Both the position numbers and the translations under genes were made by a program. DNA of 64,000 bases from Narthecium ossifragum (Eukaryota; Streptophyta; Magnoliopsida; Dioscoreales; Nartheciaceae). Within the stretch, counting starts at the first letter, position 1. The number at the start of each line of letters is the position of its first letter. The DNA is taken from positions 23,727,988 to 23,791,987 of the forward strand of contig OY986965.1 in the NCBI GenBank assembly GCA_963920575.1, given 5' to 3'. Shown one piece after another: positions 12,201-21,831 of the stretch. The notes beneath the pieces are model-generated. The model had not been told where the DNA came from and made no database searches. It saw only the letters and a program-made list of their open reading frames with translations.

Positions 12201-12696
12201 GGAGGACATAACTAAGGTTGATGAGCCAAGTTTGGTTGTTTTCCAAGAAAGGTTATCAATCCCTCATGTTTGGGATGATGAAGGCCAATATATGTTACCG
12301 GCATTAGAGACTTTTGAAATTTTGGATGAGGTCTTGCCCATTCTTAAATGTGATTATATAGGCGATGATTGTGTGACCCCTTGGTGGAGACATGCCTTTG
12401 ATTTGTCACCTTCCACATCTTCCTCCACAATAATATTTGCCACAACACTATCATTGCTCATCTTGAATGCCACCCCATTTCCCGCGTTCATGCATACATT
12501 CATTCGGCCTTATAAAACTGTTAATAAAAAACGTGACACCTTTTGTGCTAAAATGGACATAAAGTTAAAATGGCTTGTGATGAAAGAAATGTGGTTTTAT
12601 CATTGGCATCTAAATAAAGTTCTTCGAAAATGGCTTCGATCTCGCATTTCTAGATGCGACCACCATTTAGAGGGGCCATCGAAATTTTATGGGTGA
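9232..12696 (+). CDS. Athila 1 gag-protease polyprotein
   Basis: 1,154 codons with no stop. The ATG at 9232 lies about 240 bases past the primer site. The gag domain spans roughly residues 85-210 (LKGKAKHWLGSLEP; FLEKFFPIAKTHEMRTQ). A CCHC knuckle (CFLCSTPGHQVTEC) lies near residues 335-348, followed by a Pro/Gln/Tyr-rich tract at about 395-495. A retropepsin domain starts near 740 with LLDLGASVNLMPYS (catalytic Asp) and ends at ILGRPFLATA near 828. An acidic tail (about 870-1010) carries three repeats related to YDINMPIYEVF. It would form the particle core and mature itself. No RT follows, unlike Athila 2. The intact frame agrees with a young or mobilised non-autonomous element. Confidence 0.9.
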   Translation: MSVHEDSDSDLDITLQEFLDSRTSSSIPLHKDLLFPQVMDAPNPDPNPNVNPIPDRRSMRDYYVPTTFAPTSGIQQPIVQAAHYEFKPQFLQFLPNFHGLSNEDPYYHLEDFLEKSPTVKIPNFTKDAMRLKLFPFTLKGKAKHWLGSLEPQTITTWDQLQSAFLEKFFPIAKTHEMRTQIATFRQEDDEPFHDAWDRFKELLRKCPHHQIPKWSLVDYFYNGLRLRHQQDVDTACGGVFMTNPYEDSWILFGKLAINFQNHAFTSRNIRDTSNPKGQSNSRGVLELSEATRVAQQIDTLSRKFDQVLAHSLNQIPTPPSSSSYSPNSPSFGEPCFLCSTPGHQVTECHLACDYPELVQEHINAVFNQSKPTDNPYSNTYNHGLRDHPNFSWRNPSQQPPNAYNSRPPIAGNQAPSYPPRYQAPYHSNQPPQSQTTYRPPQAPQAYPPQAPHAYPSQVAGYPQSSHPPNWNQRPPGPSQYQAPYQAHQAPQAPKHDPCIEERLLKVLDSFETSTQLLHSHSQSIAKLEVQIGQLANTMARREEGRLPSQPIANPKGQHFVDSTHEEVQAVTTLRSGKIFPNVEMSKDTTLEQGHEPHLSTSMNDSQASLHHAPHDSSSPLPSSKENEPISLDPLPHKAYIPRAPYPQALVDPQATSQPWKSGKYEEMLELFKKVHINLPLLDAIKQVPSYAKFLKDLCTHKRQSKSHVSKKLFLTEQVSWILQLDLPPKLRDPGTPTISCIIGDQLIEGALLDLGASVNLMPYSLFCKFGLGELKPTSMTLQLADRSIKTPRGVLEDILVKVDSCVFPVDFVVLDMEPGLRHRKSIPIILGRPFLATANACINCRSGIMTVTFGNMELKLNIFDAAKQSMHGNECFMVDSLVDDDIGDECANDVMVANFDIDDTCESCVDAWNDHDDEECLNELLGNDKEVDNDCYDINLSVYQPFYEDIPKYEEDVYDINMPIYEVFGDEILIVANSYDINMPIYEVFWEDITKVDEPSLVVFQERLSIPHVWDDEGQYMLPALETFEILDEVLPILKCDYIGDDCVTPWWRHAFDLSPSTSSSTIIFATTLSLLILNATPFPAFMHTFIRPYKTVNKKRDTFCAKMDIKLKWLVMKEMWFYHWHLNKVLRKWLRSRISRCDHHLEGPSKFYG

Positions 12697-13027
12697 ATTC
12701 GCATTGTGTCGAGCTAGAGACGGTAAATCAAGCGCTTGGTGGGAGGCAACCCATCCTTTCTTCGTATTTTTCTGAATTTGTTATTATTTCTTCTTTGCAT
12801 GATTGATTGTTTTTCTCATTATTTGCATGTTTGATTTTGGTGTGTTTTTGTAATGATCTTTGTTTGAATAATTGTGATGTCAAGATGGTATGTTGAATTT
12901 GTGGGATGATTGATGTTTTGTTTGGTTTGGAGGGCTGTTTTGGTGGTATTTTCATACCTAAGGAGCCTAGTATTCATGTTTGGGGTGTATGGGGCGAATT
13001 CCCAGGTTTTCAGCCCAGTTTTGCATT
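12697..13027 (+). other. Athila 1 spacer after gag-protease
   Basis: T-rich sequence at the place where pol would start in an autonomous element. It has no coding motif on either strand. The minus frame at 12728-12955 is low complexity. Confidence 0.6.
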
Positions 13028-13445
13028 TTGGTACATAAAAGATCGATCCTCCAATCGGTGAGGATCGATCCTTTATGTCCGATTGAATGTACGCTGGAAC
13101 CTGGGGGCGAGTGATCGATCCTTCAATACCTCATGATTGATCATTTTTGCGAATTTATTCGTGACAGAGGGTTGGTTTTGAGAAGATCGATCCTTCTATC
13201 CCTCATGATCGATCATTTTTGCGAATTTATTCGTGACAGAGGGATGGTTTCTGGATGATCGATCCTTGAGAATAGAAAGATCGATCTTACTTACTTATAC
13301 ACGTCAGCACGACTTAAGTGAGAACCGTTATGATGCTGCCACGTGTTCAAAAGATCGATCTTCCCTCTCTCAAGAGATCGATCTTTTGCGGGGATGGTTA
13401 AAAAAATATATAGCCGCGGGAGATCGACTTAGGGCCCCAAGCCCT
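13028..13445 (+). promoter_or_regulatory. internal GATCGATC array with TATA-like box
   Basis: The words AAGATCGATCC, GGATCGATCC and TGATCGATC recur about ten times, including the phrase GCGAATTTATTCGTGACAGAG twice. A TATA-like AAAAATATATAGCC follows at about 13401-13414. The layout copies the LTR promoter and precedes ORF2 by about 470 bp. I infer an internal promoter for ORF2; nothing here proves transcription. Confidence 0.45.
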
Positions 13446-13877
13446 AAGATCGATCATCTCTCCCCCTTCCCCTGTTCGCCCGGATGCCACATCTCTTCTT
13501 CGCCGCCTCCAACCGGTGCGCCACCCTCTCCTCCGGCCGGATTTCACCGCCACCTACCTTCCCAAGGTGTCCGCGACCACCCTGCACCTCCCTTTACCTC
13601 TCGATCGAGCTCCCGTCCTCCACATTTACCCCACCGCCTCTCACATCTCCGTGATTGGCGGGATCCTTTAGCCTCCGGCGCAAATCGCCGCCGCCCTCCA
13701 CCTCCCAGTACCTCCACTACCCCTTCCCTTCACTCCACTTCCCTCAATCGACCCCGGCGCCGTCCACATTTCGTCATCACCTTCCATCGAGCCGCCGGTG
13801 CCGCCTCATCCTTCAAGCTCGTCGTCGCCGGCCACCTTCGTTGATCCAGTTCCCCCTTGCTGCCATCCTCAGCTCCG

Positions 13878-15272
13878 ATGGTTCGCAAGCACACCGCCGC
13901 CATCAAGAAGGCCACCGGGAAGGGCAAGGCTGCATCCTCTCCATCTTCCTCTCCAGCCAGGCAAGCTTCTTCCACACCATCATCGCAGGCGGCATCCTCT
14001 TCATCTTCCTCTGGGCCGGCCACTGATTCACCTTCTCCTCCTACACGGCCGGTCCGTGCCTCGCGTGCCCCTGCCACTTCATCCACAGCTCCGGCAGCTT
14101 CCAAGAGGAAAGCCTCCGCTGCCCCTTCGTCATTCAATCCGCGCCGATCCAAGAAGCTGAAGAAGCCCAAGCCCTCCACTGCGCCCACTGATGTTCGAGG
14201 CTTAGATCCGCAGTGGCGACGGGAGGTACGCCTCGAGTACACCTTTGACGTCTCCTTCTTCCGCACGATCGAGCATGCGCAAGATTCCGTCGCCACACTG
14301 GAAGCCCGCGGCTGGCTGCCCTTCTGCACCCCCTCCACCACTGTTTACCCACGGCTGGCCTGCATGTTCTACCAGAACATGAAGGCTATACCCTGCGGTA
14401 ATGAGAGGGACGAGGCTGGTGATGCCCCGAGCCGGGCCTTGGGCTTCACTTCGATCATTGACGGCGAGGATATCACGTTCACTGCCCGGGACGTGGCTGC
14501 CCTCTTGGGTGTCCCTCGCCACTCCCCTGGTCTCCACCGAGCCACCCATGAGGAGCTGCCTCATGAGGTGGATGCCCAGCTGCTTCTCCACCCAGATCGC
14601 ACAGGAGAGGGCAAATTTGTGTGGGCAGAGCTGCCCCCTCAGATGTGGTTGATCGACGATATCTTCCGCCGAAACATTTACCAAACCGGCCATGCCCAGT
14701 ATAGGACTGGCAAGTGGTTGTGTTCACTATGGTTTTTGGCTAAGTCGTGGTCGATCGACTTGGCCCAGCAGGTCATCGAGGACATGTCCCAGTTTTATTG
14801 TGGAGCGGTTCGGGACCGATCGGACAGTTTTAACGATAAACCCGTCCCGCACCCCTGCCTTATTTCGGCTTTTCTCGCTAGCCAGGACCTAGTCCCTAAG
14901 GGCGAGCCTACTGTTTCGGACGCGGCCTTCAGGTTTGCCCGCTTCGGTAAGGCCACCTGGGCCAAGGTCCTTAGCCATATGAGGAGAGCCGGCCATCCTC
15001 GTCCTCAGCCGAGACCCAGTAGGACCCAGTCGACCCCAGAGTTCGGACCTGTAGAGCACCCTACCATGGGTGAGATCTATAGGGAGCATCGGGCATTCCA
15101 GGACGCAGTGCTGCAGAGGTTGGACGCGGTAGACGCGCGCATCGGCGCCCTACACCAGGTCACGTCGAGTATCCTTGCCCGTCTCGACGCCATCCACCCT
15201 CCTCCTCCACCTGTCACAGATCTCGCTTCTTCCCATCCGTTTACTTGTTCAGAGCCGGCACCTCAGGGATGA
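13878..15272 (+). CDS. Athila 1 ORF2, putative plant transposon protein domain
   Basis: 464 codons from the first ATG (a longer frame from 13857 lacks an ATG). Residues 1-100 are Ser/Ala/Pro/Lys-rich with a basic patch (NPRRSKKLKKPKP), possibly nuclear-localising. Residues about 110-380 resemble the family annotated as putative plant transposon protein (YPRLACMFYQNMKAIP; GEDITFTARDVAALLGVP), commonly found near Athila elements. The C-terminal part holds a short amphipathic stretch (AVLQRLDAVDARIGALHQV), probably a coiled coil, then a Pro-rich end. No membrane segment is evident, so it does not look like an envelope protein. It is GC-rich, unlike the AT-rich gag-protease ORF, suggesting separate origin. 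The biochemical function is unknown. Confidence 0.6.
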   Translation: MVRKHTAAIKKATGKGKAASSPSSSPARQASSTPSSQAASSSSSSGPATDSPSPPTRPVRASRAPATSSTAPAASKRKASAAPSSFNPRRSKKLKKPKPSTAPTDVRGLDPQWRREVRLEYTFDVSFFRTIEHAQDSVATLEARGWLPFCTPSTTVYPRLACMFYQNMKAIPCGNERDEAGDAPSRALGFTSIIDGEDITFTARDVAALLGVPRHSPGLHRATHEELPHEVDAQLLLHPDRTGEGKFVWAELPPQMWLIDDIFRRNIYQTGHAQYRTGKWLCSLWFLAKSWSIDLAQQVIEDMSQFYCGAVRDRSDSFNDKPVPHPCLISAFLASQDLVPKGEPTVSDAAFRFARFGKATWAKVLSHMRRAGHPRPQPRPSRTQSTPEFGPVEHPTMGEIYREHRAFQDAVLQRLDAVDARIGALHQVTSSILARLDAIHPPPPPVTDLASSHPFTCSEPAPQG

Positions 15273-17099
15273 TAGACTATATCTAGGGGTATTTTCTGTA
15301 TTTTCTGGATGGTTGGAGTGTATCTCTTTTTGTGTTTGGAGGGTGGGTAACTTTTTGTACTCCATTGCTCCACTTTTGTATATGGTTAACATCATTGATA
15401 GTGGATATATATATACATGATTTTTGGCGGTGGGGGTGTGCCTCGGGTGTGTGTGTGTATGTGTGGATGTGGCTATGTAACTGATAAAGATGGATGGATG
15501 GATGCTTGTAAATGATGGTTGGATGTAGTTACATTTCTGTATTTCAATTTGAACAAGTTGGATGCAAATGGCATCTTTGTACAGCCCTTGGGCGTATTGA
15601 ATAAATAGAGGGAATGCTGCCCAATTTTTCTCAAAATTTTTCATATCTATTCTTTGATTTCCATAATGCTATGGGTGGTATTTGCTCTATGTTTTTACAG
15701 GGCATACGAGCTATGGATAGCAACACAAAATACGACATTTTGACATCACAACAATACGGTTTTTCACGACTAACCTTGACCCTAACTCCTTTCATATCTT
15801 TCGTCAAGGTTACATTTTCGCCCATTTCGTCACAAGGTTATCTCTACACTTTACCCTTCTTCCGTGCTTGAGGACAAACCCGCTTAAGTTAGGGGGTATG
15901 ATTGCATCATGTTTATAGATAACCTGTGATCGATCTACAGTTAGTCACACGTTTATTTGATTGGTAAATATGCGAAAAAAATTTAACTCGTATGCTAGCA
16001 TGGATGACTATTGCATAATTCATTTTGATTCTCATGCTTTGTAAAATTTGGCAAATCATTTCATGAGTAGTGTTATTCTTCTACTTTAATTCTTCTTGTC
16101 ATGCATTAAGGACATTTAAGTGATCCAATCCACTTGTGCACTTACACTTGTATGAGGGGGCAAGTAGTGTTTAATTGGGGGACCTTGATAGATTGGGAGT
16201 CCAAGGCTATTTACACTCGATTGAGATGACTTGTAGTAGGGTTCGAAGCCAAGTTAGAGGCCGAGAGCCAAGTTAATAAAAGTGACTAGTCTTGATTCGT
16301 AGCCTTCTAGGCTCGAGTAGTTAGATCCGAGGGGTGCTTCAACACCTAATGCCCCAAAGCCATCTGGCTTCAGAGTCATTGATCTAACACTCGTTAAATG
16401 GGCCTAGTAGAAAGCTTAAAGGATCAAGGCATTGCACGGTCACACTAGTTTCAAATAAAAGCTTGTTGGTCAGCTGTGATTCGTGGCCTGCTAGGTTCGG
16501 GAAATTAAGCCCGAGGGGTGCCTCAACACCTAGTGCCCTTAGGTCATCTGACCGAGGAGTCACTGGCCCAAATCTCGTTACATGGGCCTAGTAGAAACCC
16601 TAAGGGATCATGGCATTGCACGACCACTGGTTTTAGTCAGAAAAAAAAAAGAGAAGAAAAAGAAAAAAGAAAAAAGAAAGAAGAACAAAGATTTTACTTT
16701 AAATAAAACTTGTCATTTGTTCAACCGGTGTAAAGCACTAAGGATATCTAGTTTTGATGGGAACCCTATTTGAATAACTATGAGACCCCGAATACTTGAG
16801 TAGCAACTTTCACTACACGGATTGCTTAGATGAGCTTTAATCTTGTTCAAGTGCTTTGAAGTGTTTGAATGATGCTATTGATGGAATTATTCGCTTGCAT
16901 TTTACTTGTGCTATGGGTTGATAGATGGAGCTATGCATTTGAATCTATGTGTGCATATGAATGAATTTTGATCGTATAAGAACCAAAGCTTTATGAGAAG
17001 TGGCTAATTGCTGATCGGGGGATTGCTCTTTTTGAGTTTCTTATTTCTTCTCTTTCCCTTCAAGTTATTTTTCTTTTGCTTTGCTCGAGGACTAGCAAA
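15273..17099 (+). other. Athila 1 non-coding 3' region
   Basis: No gene. A direct duplication of about 150 bp lies at 16294-16443 and 16480-16627 (shared words CGAGGGGTGC, CAACACCTA, GGGCCTAGTAGAAA, GGCATTGCACG). A polypurine-like motif at 15868-15898 (TTAAGTTAGGGGGTATGAT) resembles the real tract at 17100-17116. A purine run at 16638-16690 explains the short Lys-rich frames there. Confidence 0.6.
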
Positions 17100-17116
17100 G
17101 TTCAAGTTAGGGGGTG
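17100..17116 (+). promoter_or_regulatory. Athila 1 polypurine tract
   Basis: TTCAAGTTAGGGGGTG directly precedes the 3' LTR start TGATAAGACG. The preceding words GCTCGAGGACTAGCAAAG are typical of Athila/Tat elements. Confidence 0.8.
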
Positions 17117-18004
17117 TGATAAGACGTGAAAAGTGCATAAATCACCCTTTTAACTTGGCCTTGTTAGTCTCCGAGCAAGGCCTTACTGATGGATTTTACC
17201 CTATTACAGGTACAAGTGCCCCAAACGAGGATTGGATCAAGTTCCGAGCTTAAACGACGTCATTCGGGCCAGTTTTTATGAAGAAGATCGATCCTGTATG
17301 GAAGAAGGATCGATCCTTTGAAGTGCTTTAAGAAGGAGCCAATCAGGACAACAAGGATCGATCCTATGGAATGAGAGGATCGATCATTTTTGCGCATTTT
17401 CTCAGTGACAGAACGCAAGTTCTGAAGGATCGATCCTCACTATGGGGAGGATCGATCATTTTTGCACATTTTTCCAGTGACAGAACGCAAATTCTAGAGG
17501 ATCAATCTTCACACACTGGAGGATCGATCTTCATCGGGGCGCAACCAGAATTCAAGAAGAAAAGATCGATCCTTTCCTATGGGAGGATCGATCCTTCACG
17601 GGACCAGCGATCACACGAAGCGGAGGATCGATCCTCCACCCTATGAGGATCGATCCTTTGATGCCAGCCGAGCAAAATCAATGGCCCAGATCTAATCCGA
17701 GTGGGGGGAGGCTTGTTTACTATAAATAGACCCTTTAGGGGGGATTTAGGGGATCTTCTCTTAGTTTTTCTCCAGCCCTTCTAGGTTTCTTTACCCAATT
17801 GAGAGGAGGACTTCTTGGAGGGAATCCATGGGAGGGGAGCTTCATCAACCTCCATCCATGGATCCAACCAAGATGAGTAGCTAACTTCCTTTATCTTGGG
17901 ATTTCCATGTAGTTGTAGGATTCTTTTGTAGTTTTCCTAGGGTTTTTGATGTGTAATCTTTGGGATTGATCTATTGTATGGATTTGAGTACTATTTCCTT
18001 ATCT
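17117..18004 (+). repeat. Athila 1 3' LTR, truncated
   Basis: This is nearly identical to 7321-8208 of the 5' LTR, including the GATCGATC array and TATAAATAG (17721-17729). It then breaks at TTATCTT and returns to family X sequence (GAGCTTCTATC). About 760 bp of U5 and one or two bases of the TSD are gone. Confidence 0.88.
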
Positions 18005-18968
18005 TGAGCTTCTATCTTCTCCCTCCTTCGATTCAGAGTTTTTGATGGGTTTTTCGGCATGTTTTGGGGTTTTCATGGGTTTCTCCCGCGATGGGTCGTC
18101 GGAGACGACGTCGGAGTTGACGCCGCTCCTCTTCCCGGCGACTGCAGCGTTGGGAAGGGGCTGGTGGTGAACCCTGACGCCGTCCTCTCTCTATCCCTGG
18201 AGTTTCTCAAGTTGGAAAAACTCTGTTTTCCTCCCTCTCGGCCATGGATTCCGGCTAGGATCCGACCAGCCATTCTCTGGCCGTTGTCGTGCGACCTTCT
18301 TGGGAAACTTGTGCTAGGGACATTGCACGGGTTCCTCTTCTCCCCTGGTGGTTTACCAGGTGCTTTAACCCCTTTCTAATGGAGATCCGATTGAGCTTCG
18401 GCGTGAGCTCCGGTGATCTTCTCGGGGAGGAAGCCGACGCTGTGCGCGGTGCACGTTAGCGCGTCGTCTGCCTGGTGCACTGGTCAGTGCCCTGTGCACG
18501 GGTCAGTGCCCTGTGCACACAGTGCATGTTAGCTGTTTGCTAACGTGCCACCAAAGCCTCCTAACGCCTGTTTTCGCTGGTTTTCGTGTCGTTTCGATCG
18601 GCTTTCGAGCTCTATCTAATGCTAGTAGTTTTAATTTCATTTTGGGGCTCTATCGAGTAGTAATATTGATTCTTGTGCTTTAGGCGATCGATAGAGCGGC
18701 CGTCAGGTGTCAGAGCGTGACGTGGGCTCCCGAACTTAGAGTTTACACTTGGAATTGCTTCCTTGAGGTAGTAGTTACCTCATAATAGGATTTGTGTGAA
18801 TGTATGCAATGTTTTGTTACGTATGATATATGATGTGTTGTGTGTTTATGTTATGTTATGCTATGCTTTGGTTGGTAATGTGGTGCCATGCTGGGCTTTA
18901 TGTGATGCTTAGACCTGTTGGGTTGGCCGAGCCTAACACTGGGTCTTTGATGCCAGAGTGATCTATGA

Positions 18969-19002
<34 letters not shown>

Positions 19003-19065
19003 CTTGATGATCTCTGTTGGACTTGTCGAGTCCATTTTCTTGCTTGGTGATGCTATGATGGCAAG

Positions 19066-20800
19066 TGATATCGCTCAAATGTGTCACGCACAGCGGTCGC
19101 GGTGCAGTACAGCATAAGAGAGGTCGAACCCACAGAGAGACAAGCAGGAAAGATCCAGAAACACAGATAACAATATATCGAAAACAATCAAGAGCGATAA
19201 AAGTTCAGAAAATAGATCGAAGATGTAATGATAAGATAAAGTTAACGAAAGAAATCAAGATTTGAATGAGGCTAGGCTTCAGGAATCACTTCACTCGGAC
19301 TTAGGTTCTTCTCTTCTCAATGGTTCATATAATACTCAGTTAATGGATTCACATCCCAATCACCTTAATCGGAAGATATGGAACTATAAACCTAACAAAA
19401 TACAAAAGTGTCTCTTCCTACAATTGATTCTTCCTTATTATAGTTCTAACTTCATCCAACCCAAAGCTAAGAATACACGATACCGGCTGTCACTACAGAC
19501 AACGCGCAGCAAAAGTTCATCGGGACAAAGCCCTAACTCTATCTAACCGGATCTCTAAGAATACACAATACCAACTCTCACAATCGGCAATGCATAGCAA
19601 AGATTCATCAAGATAGAGCCCCAACTTTGTCTTACCAGATCCCTAAGAATACACAATACCAGCTGTCACTACGGGCAATGCATAGCATAGGTCTCGTGAG
19701 ACTTGGTAGGAGAATCAAAAGAGATAACTATGGGATCACAATATCATAAAAGAAGCATGACTGGGTTTATAATATTAATCATCCACATACAAATCTATAA
19801 TCTAAAAATAATCTTTAAAGATCCAATACATAGAAAAGAGTTTAACAATAAAGATTAAAACTATGAACCATTGTTCGAGAAGAAGCCCTAGTCCTCGCTA
19901 GATCATCCGTCCGCCATGCCCGCGGATTACTCGGCCATGGATGGAGATTCCTTCATCTTTTTCCTTTGGCAAACGTCCAGAAAAGAGCCTCCAAAAACAT
20001 CCAAGAACTCCCTTTTGATTAACCCTAAGTTTCCTATTTATAGCCCCAAAGTCTCTCCATCCTCGGATTAAATCTAAATCGTTGATTTTCTTCACTGGGA
20101 AAGAAGGATCGATCCCTCTATAGGTGTCGGATCGATCCCACACATCAAAATCTTCAATTTCTGGCTACGCCCGAGTCGGATCGATCGGACTATAGGAGTC
20201 GGATCGATCAGACTCAGTAGGATGGATGGAGGGATTGATCGGACTGTGTACAACTGAAAAATATGCGTTCTGTCAAGTTTCTGCATAGTCGGATCGATTG
20301 GACTATGGGTGTCGGATCGATCGGACTCAGTAGGATGGATGGAGGGATCGATCGGACTGTGTACAGCTGAAAAATATGCGTTCTATCAGGTTTCTGCATA
20401 GTCGGATCGATCGGACTCTAGATGTTGTATCGATCGGACTTTCTAGCGTATTTACTGTTTTGCCATCCAGACTGCGTCATTGGTACTAAAATTGCCGTAA
20501 CTTCCTCTAGGAAACTCGGCATCATGAACCGTAAAATTCTCCAGAAACTAGACTTCAAGAGCTTTCCAACCATATATGACACATCATCTGGTTCTTCATA
20601 AGCAGGTACAGTGTAACTTTTGAAGTTGATCCATATACTCTTTTCAGCTTCTTTTTGCTCTAATTTCCTGCATTTTCCAAACAACTATGTGAAGTAACAT
20701 GTAGATATAAAAATAGTAGTAAAGATGTTGATTAAGGATAATAATCTAGCAATTGAGGTGGTTGTAAGGTTGTTCAGAGTGCACTTTCATGCACTCATCA
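19066..20800 (-). repeat. Athila 2 3' LTR
   Basis: 1,735 bp. On the minus strand it begins TGATGAGTGCATG and carries about seven exact GATCGATC sites (about 20105-20445), many as GGATCGATCGGACT. The TATA box CTATAAATAG lies at 20034-20043. The start resembles family C LTRs for the first several hundred bases and then diverges. Confidence 0.88.
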
Positions 20801-20816
20801 CACCCCCCAACCAGCT
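20801..20816 (-). promoter_or_regulatory. Athila 2 polypurine tract
   Basis: GCTGGTTGGGGGGTG on the minus strand directly precedes the 3' LTR. Confidence 0.75.
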
Positions 20817-21831
20817 TATTGCTAGTCTCTAGCAATTCAAAGCGCATAAAATATAATTAAGCACACCAACGGTTCAAGGATGTAGACATGCATGATAAAA
20901 AATTCTACCTTATCAAGTCAATAATTTTTCATACAGTACAGAGTATGAAAACTTCTTATACTCATACACATACTACCAACACATGAAATCAACTTCTACA
21001 CATCAAACATGCTAATCACCATCCAGAAGAACACATGTGACGTGACAAATAAATGTTACGTACAGAAGCAACTTTTACCCACCATTAGTCCAAACACACT
21101 ACTATCTTCATAACCAATCATCCAACTCTCGCACTTTAAGTACAGCATGCTCTTTCTTTCTCTTTTTCTTTTCAACTATCAGACACTTTGTCTTTTTACG
21201 CGAGCACTCTCCACTTCTTGAGGCGCAGAGTCCCGGTTACTTAGCAAAACACTTAATAGTTTTTTTTTTTAGCTATAAGTGGTTCTATCTTTTTACGCGA
21301 GCTCCCTACTTCCTGAGGCAAGAACACCCGGTTACTCAGTAGATCACTTAATAGTTGTTTAGGCACTGCTTGATCAAGCTCCAGAACTTTTTCTCTTTTT
21401 TTTTCTGCATGCAATACTCAACACTTGCTAATGTTTTGGCACAGCTTGATCAAGCTCCAGAACTTTTTCTCTGTTTTTTTCTACATGCAATACTCAACAC
21501 TAGCTAATGTTGAAATCATGGTCTCGATTGACAATAGCATGCTCATTCCTCTAGTGAGTATAATTACCACTGCACATAAAGTGTTCGTGTGTGGATCACA
21601 TGATATACTTTCAGGTTATCACGCATGCAATCAATGTATTGGTCAATTCATATGAAAGCAACATGCATAATAAGCATAAAAATTTTAGCTCATGTACAAT
21701 TCCTAATAACATAATCAATTCAACACTATTAAACTCAATAAGGTAGCATGCATAACGTCATCAGGGTCCGCTTTCTCTAGAATCCTAAAAATCTAACCTA
21801 AATAAAATAGAAATAGTAGATAGTAGAGGGA
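20817..21831 (-). other. Athila 2 non-coding 3' region with duplications
   Basis: No envelope-like or other ORF. There are two local tandem duplications. One lies at about 21187-21345, built on CTTTTTACGCGAGC and CCCGGTTACT. The other is at about 21364-21512, built on CTTGATCAAGCTCCAGAAC and GCAATACTCAACACT. Confidence 0.65.

Larger units (their letters stand above)
7321..18004 (+). mobile_element. Athila 1: non-autonomous Athila-type element with a second ORF
   Basis: Order: 5' LTR (7321-8970), tRNA-Asp primer site, gag-protease ORF (9232-12696), GATCGATC array (about 13028-13445), second ORF (13878-15272), non-coding 3' region, polypurine tract, truncated 3' LTR (17117-18004). No RT, RNase H or integrase is present. 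It inserted into family X after GTGAG (7316-7320). On the right only TGAG survives because a deletion took the 3' end of the 3' LTR. The shared parts of the LTRs differ at only about eight positions by eye, so insertion was recent. It would need enzymes from an autonomous relative. Confidence 0.88.

Noticed and set aside
13730..14341. 203-codon minus frame opposite Athila 1 ORF2
   Set aside because: Shadow of the GC-rich ORF2; no motif.
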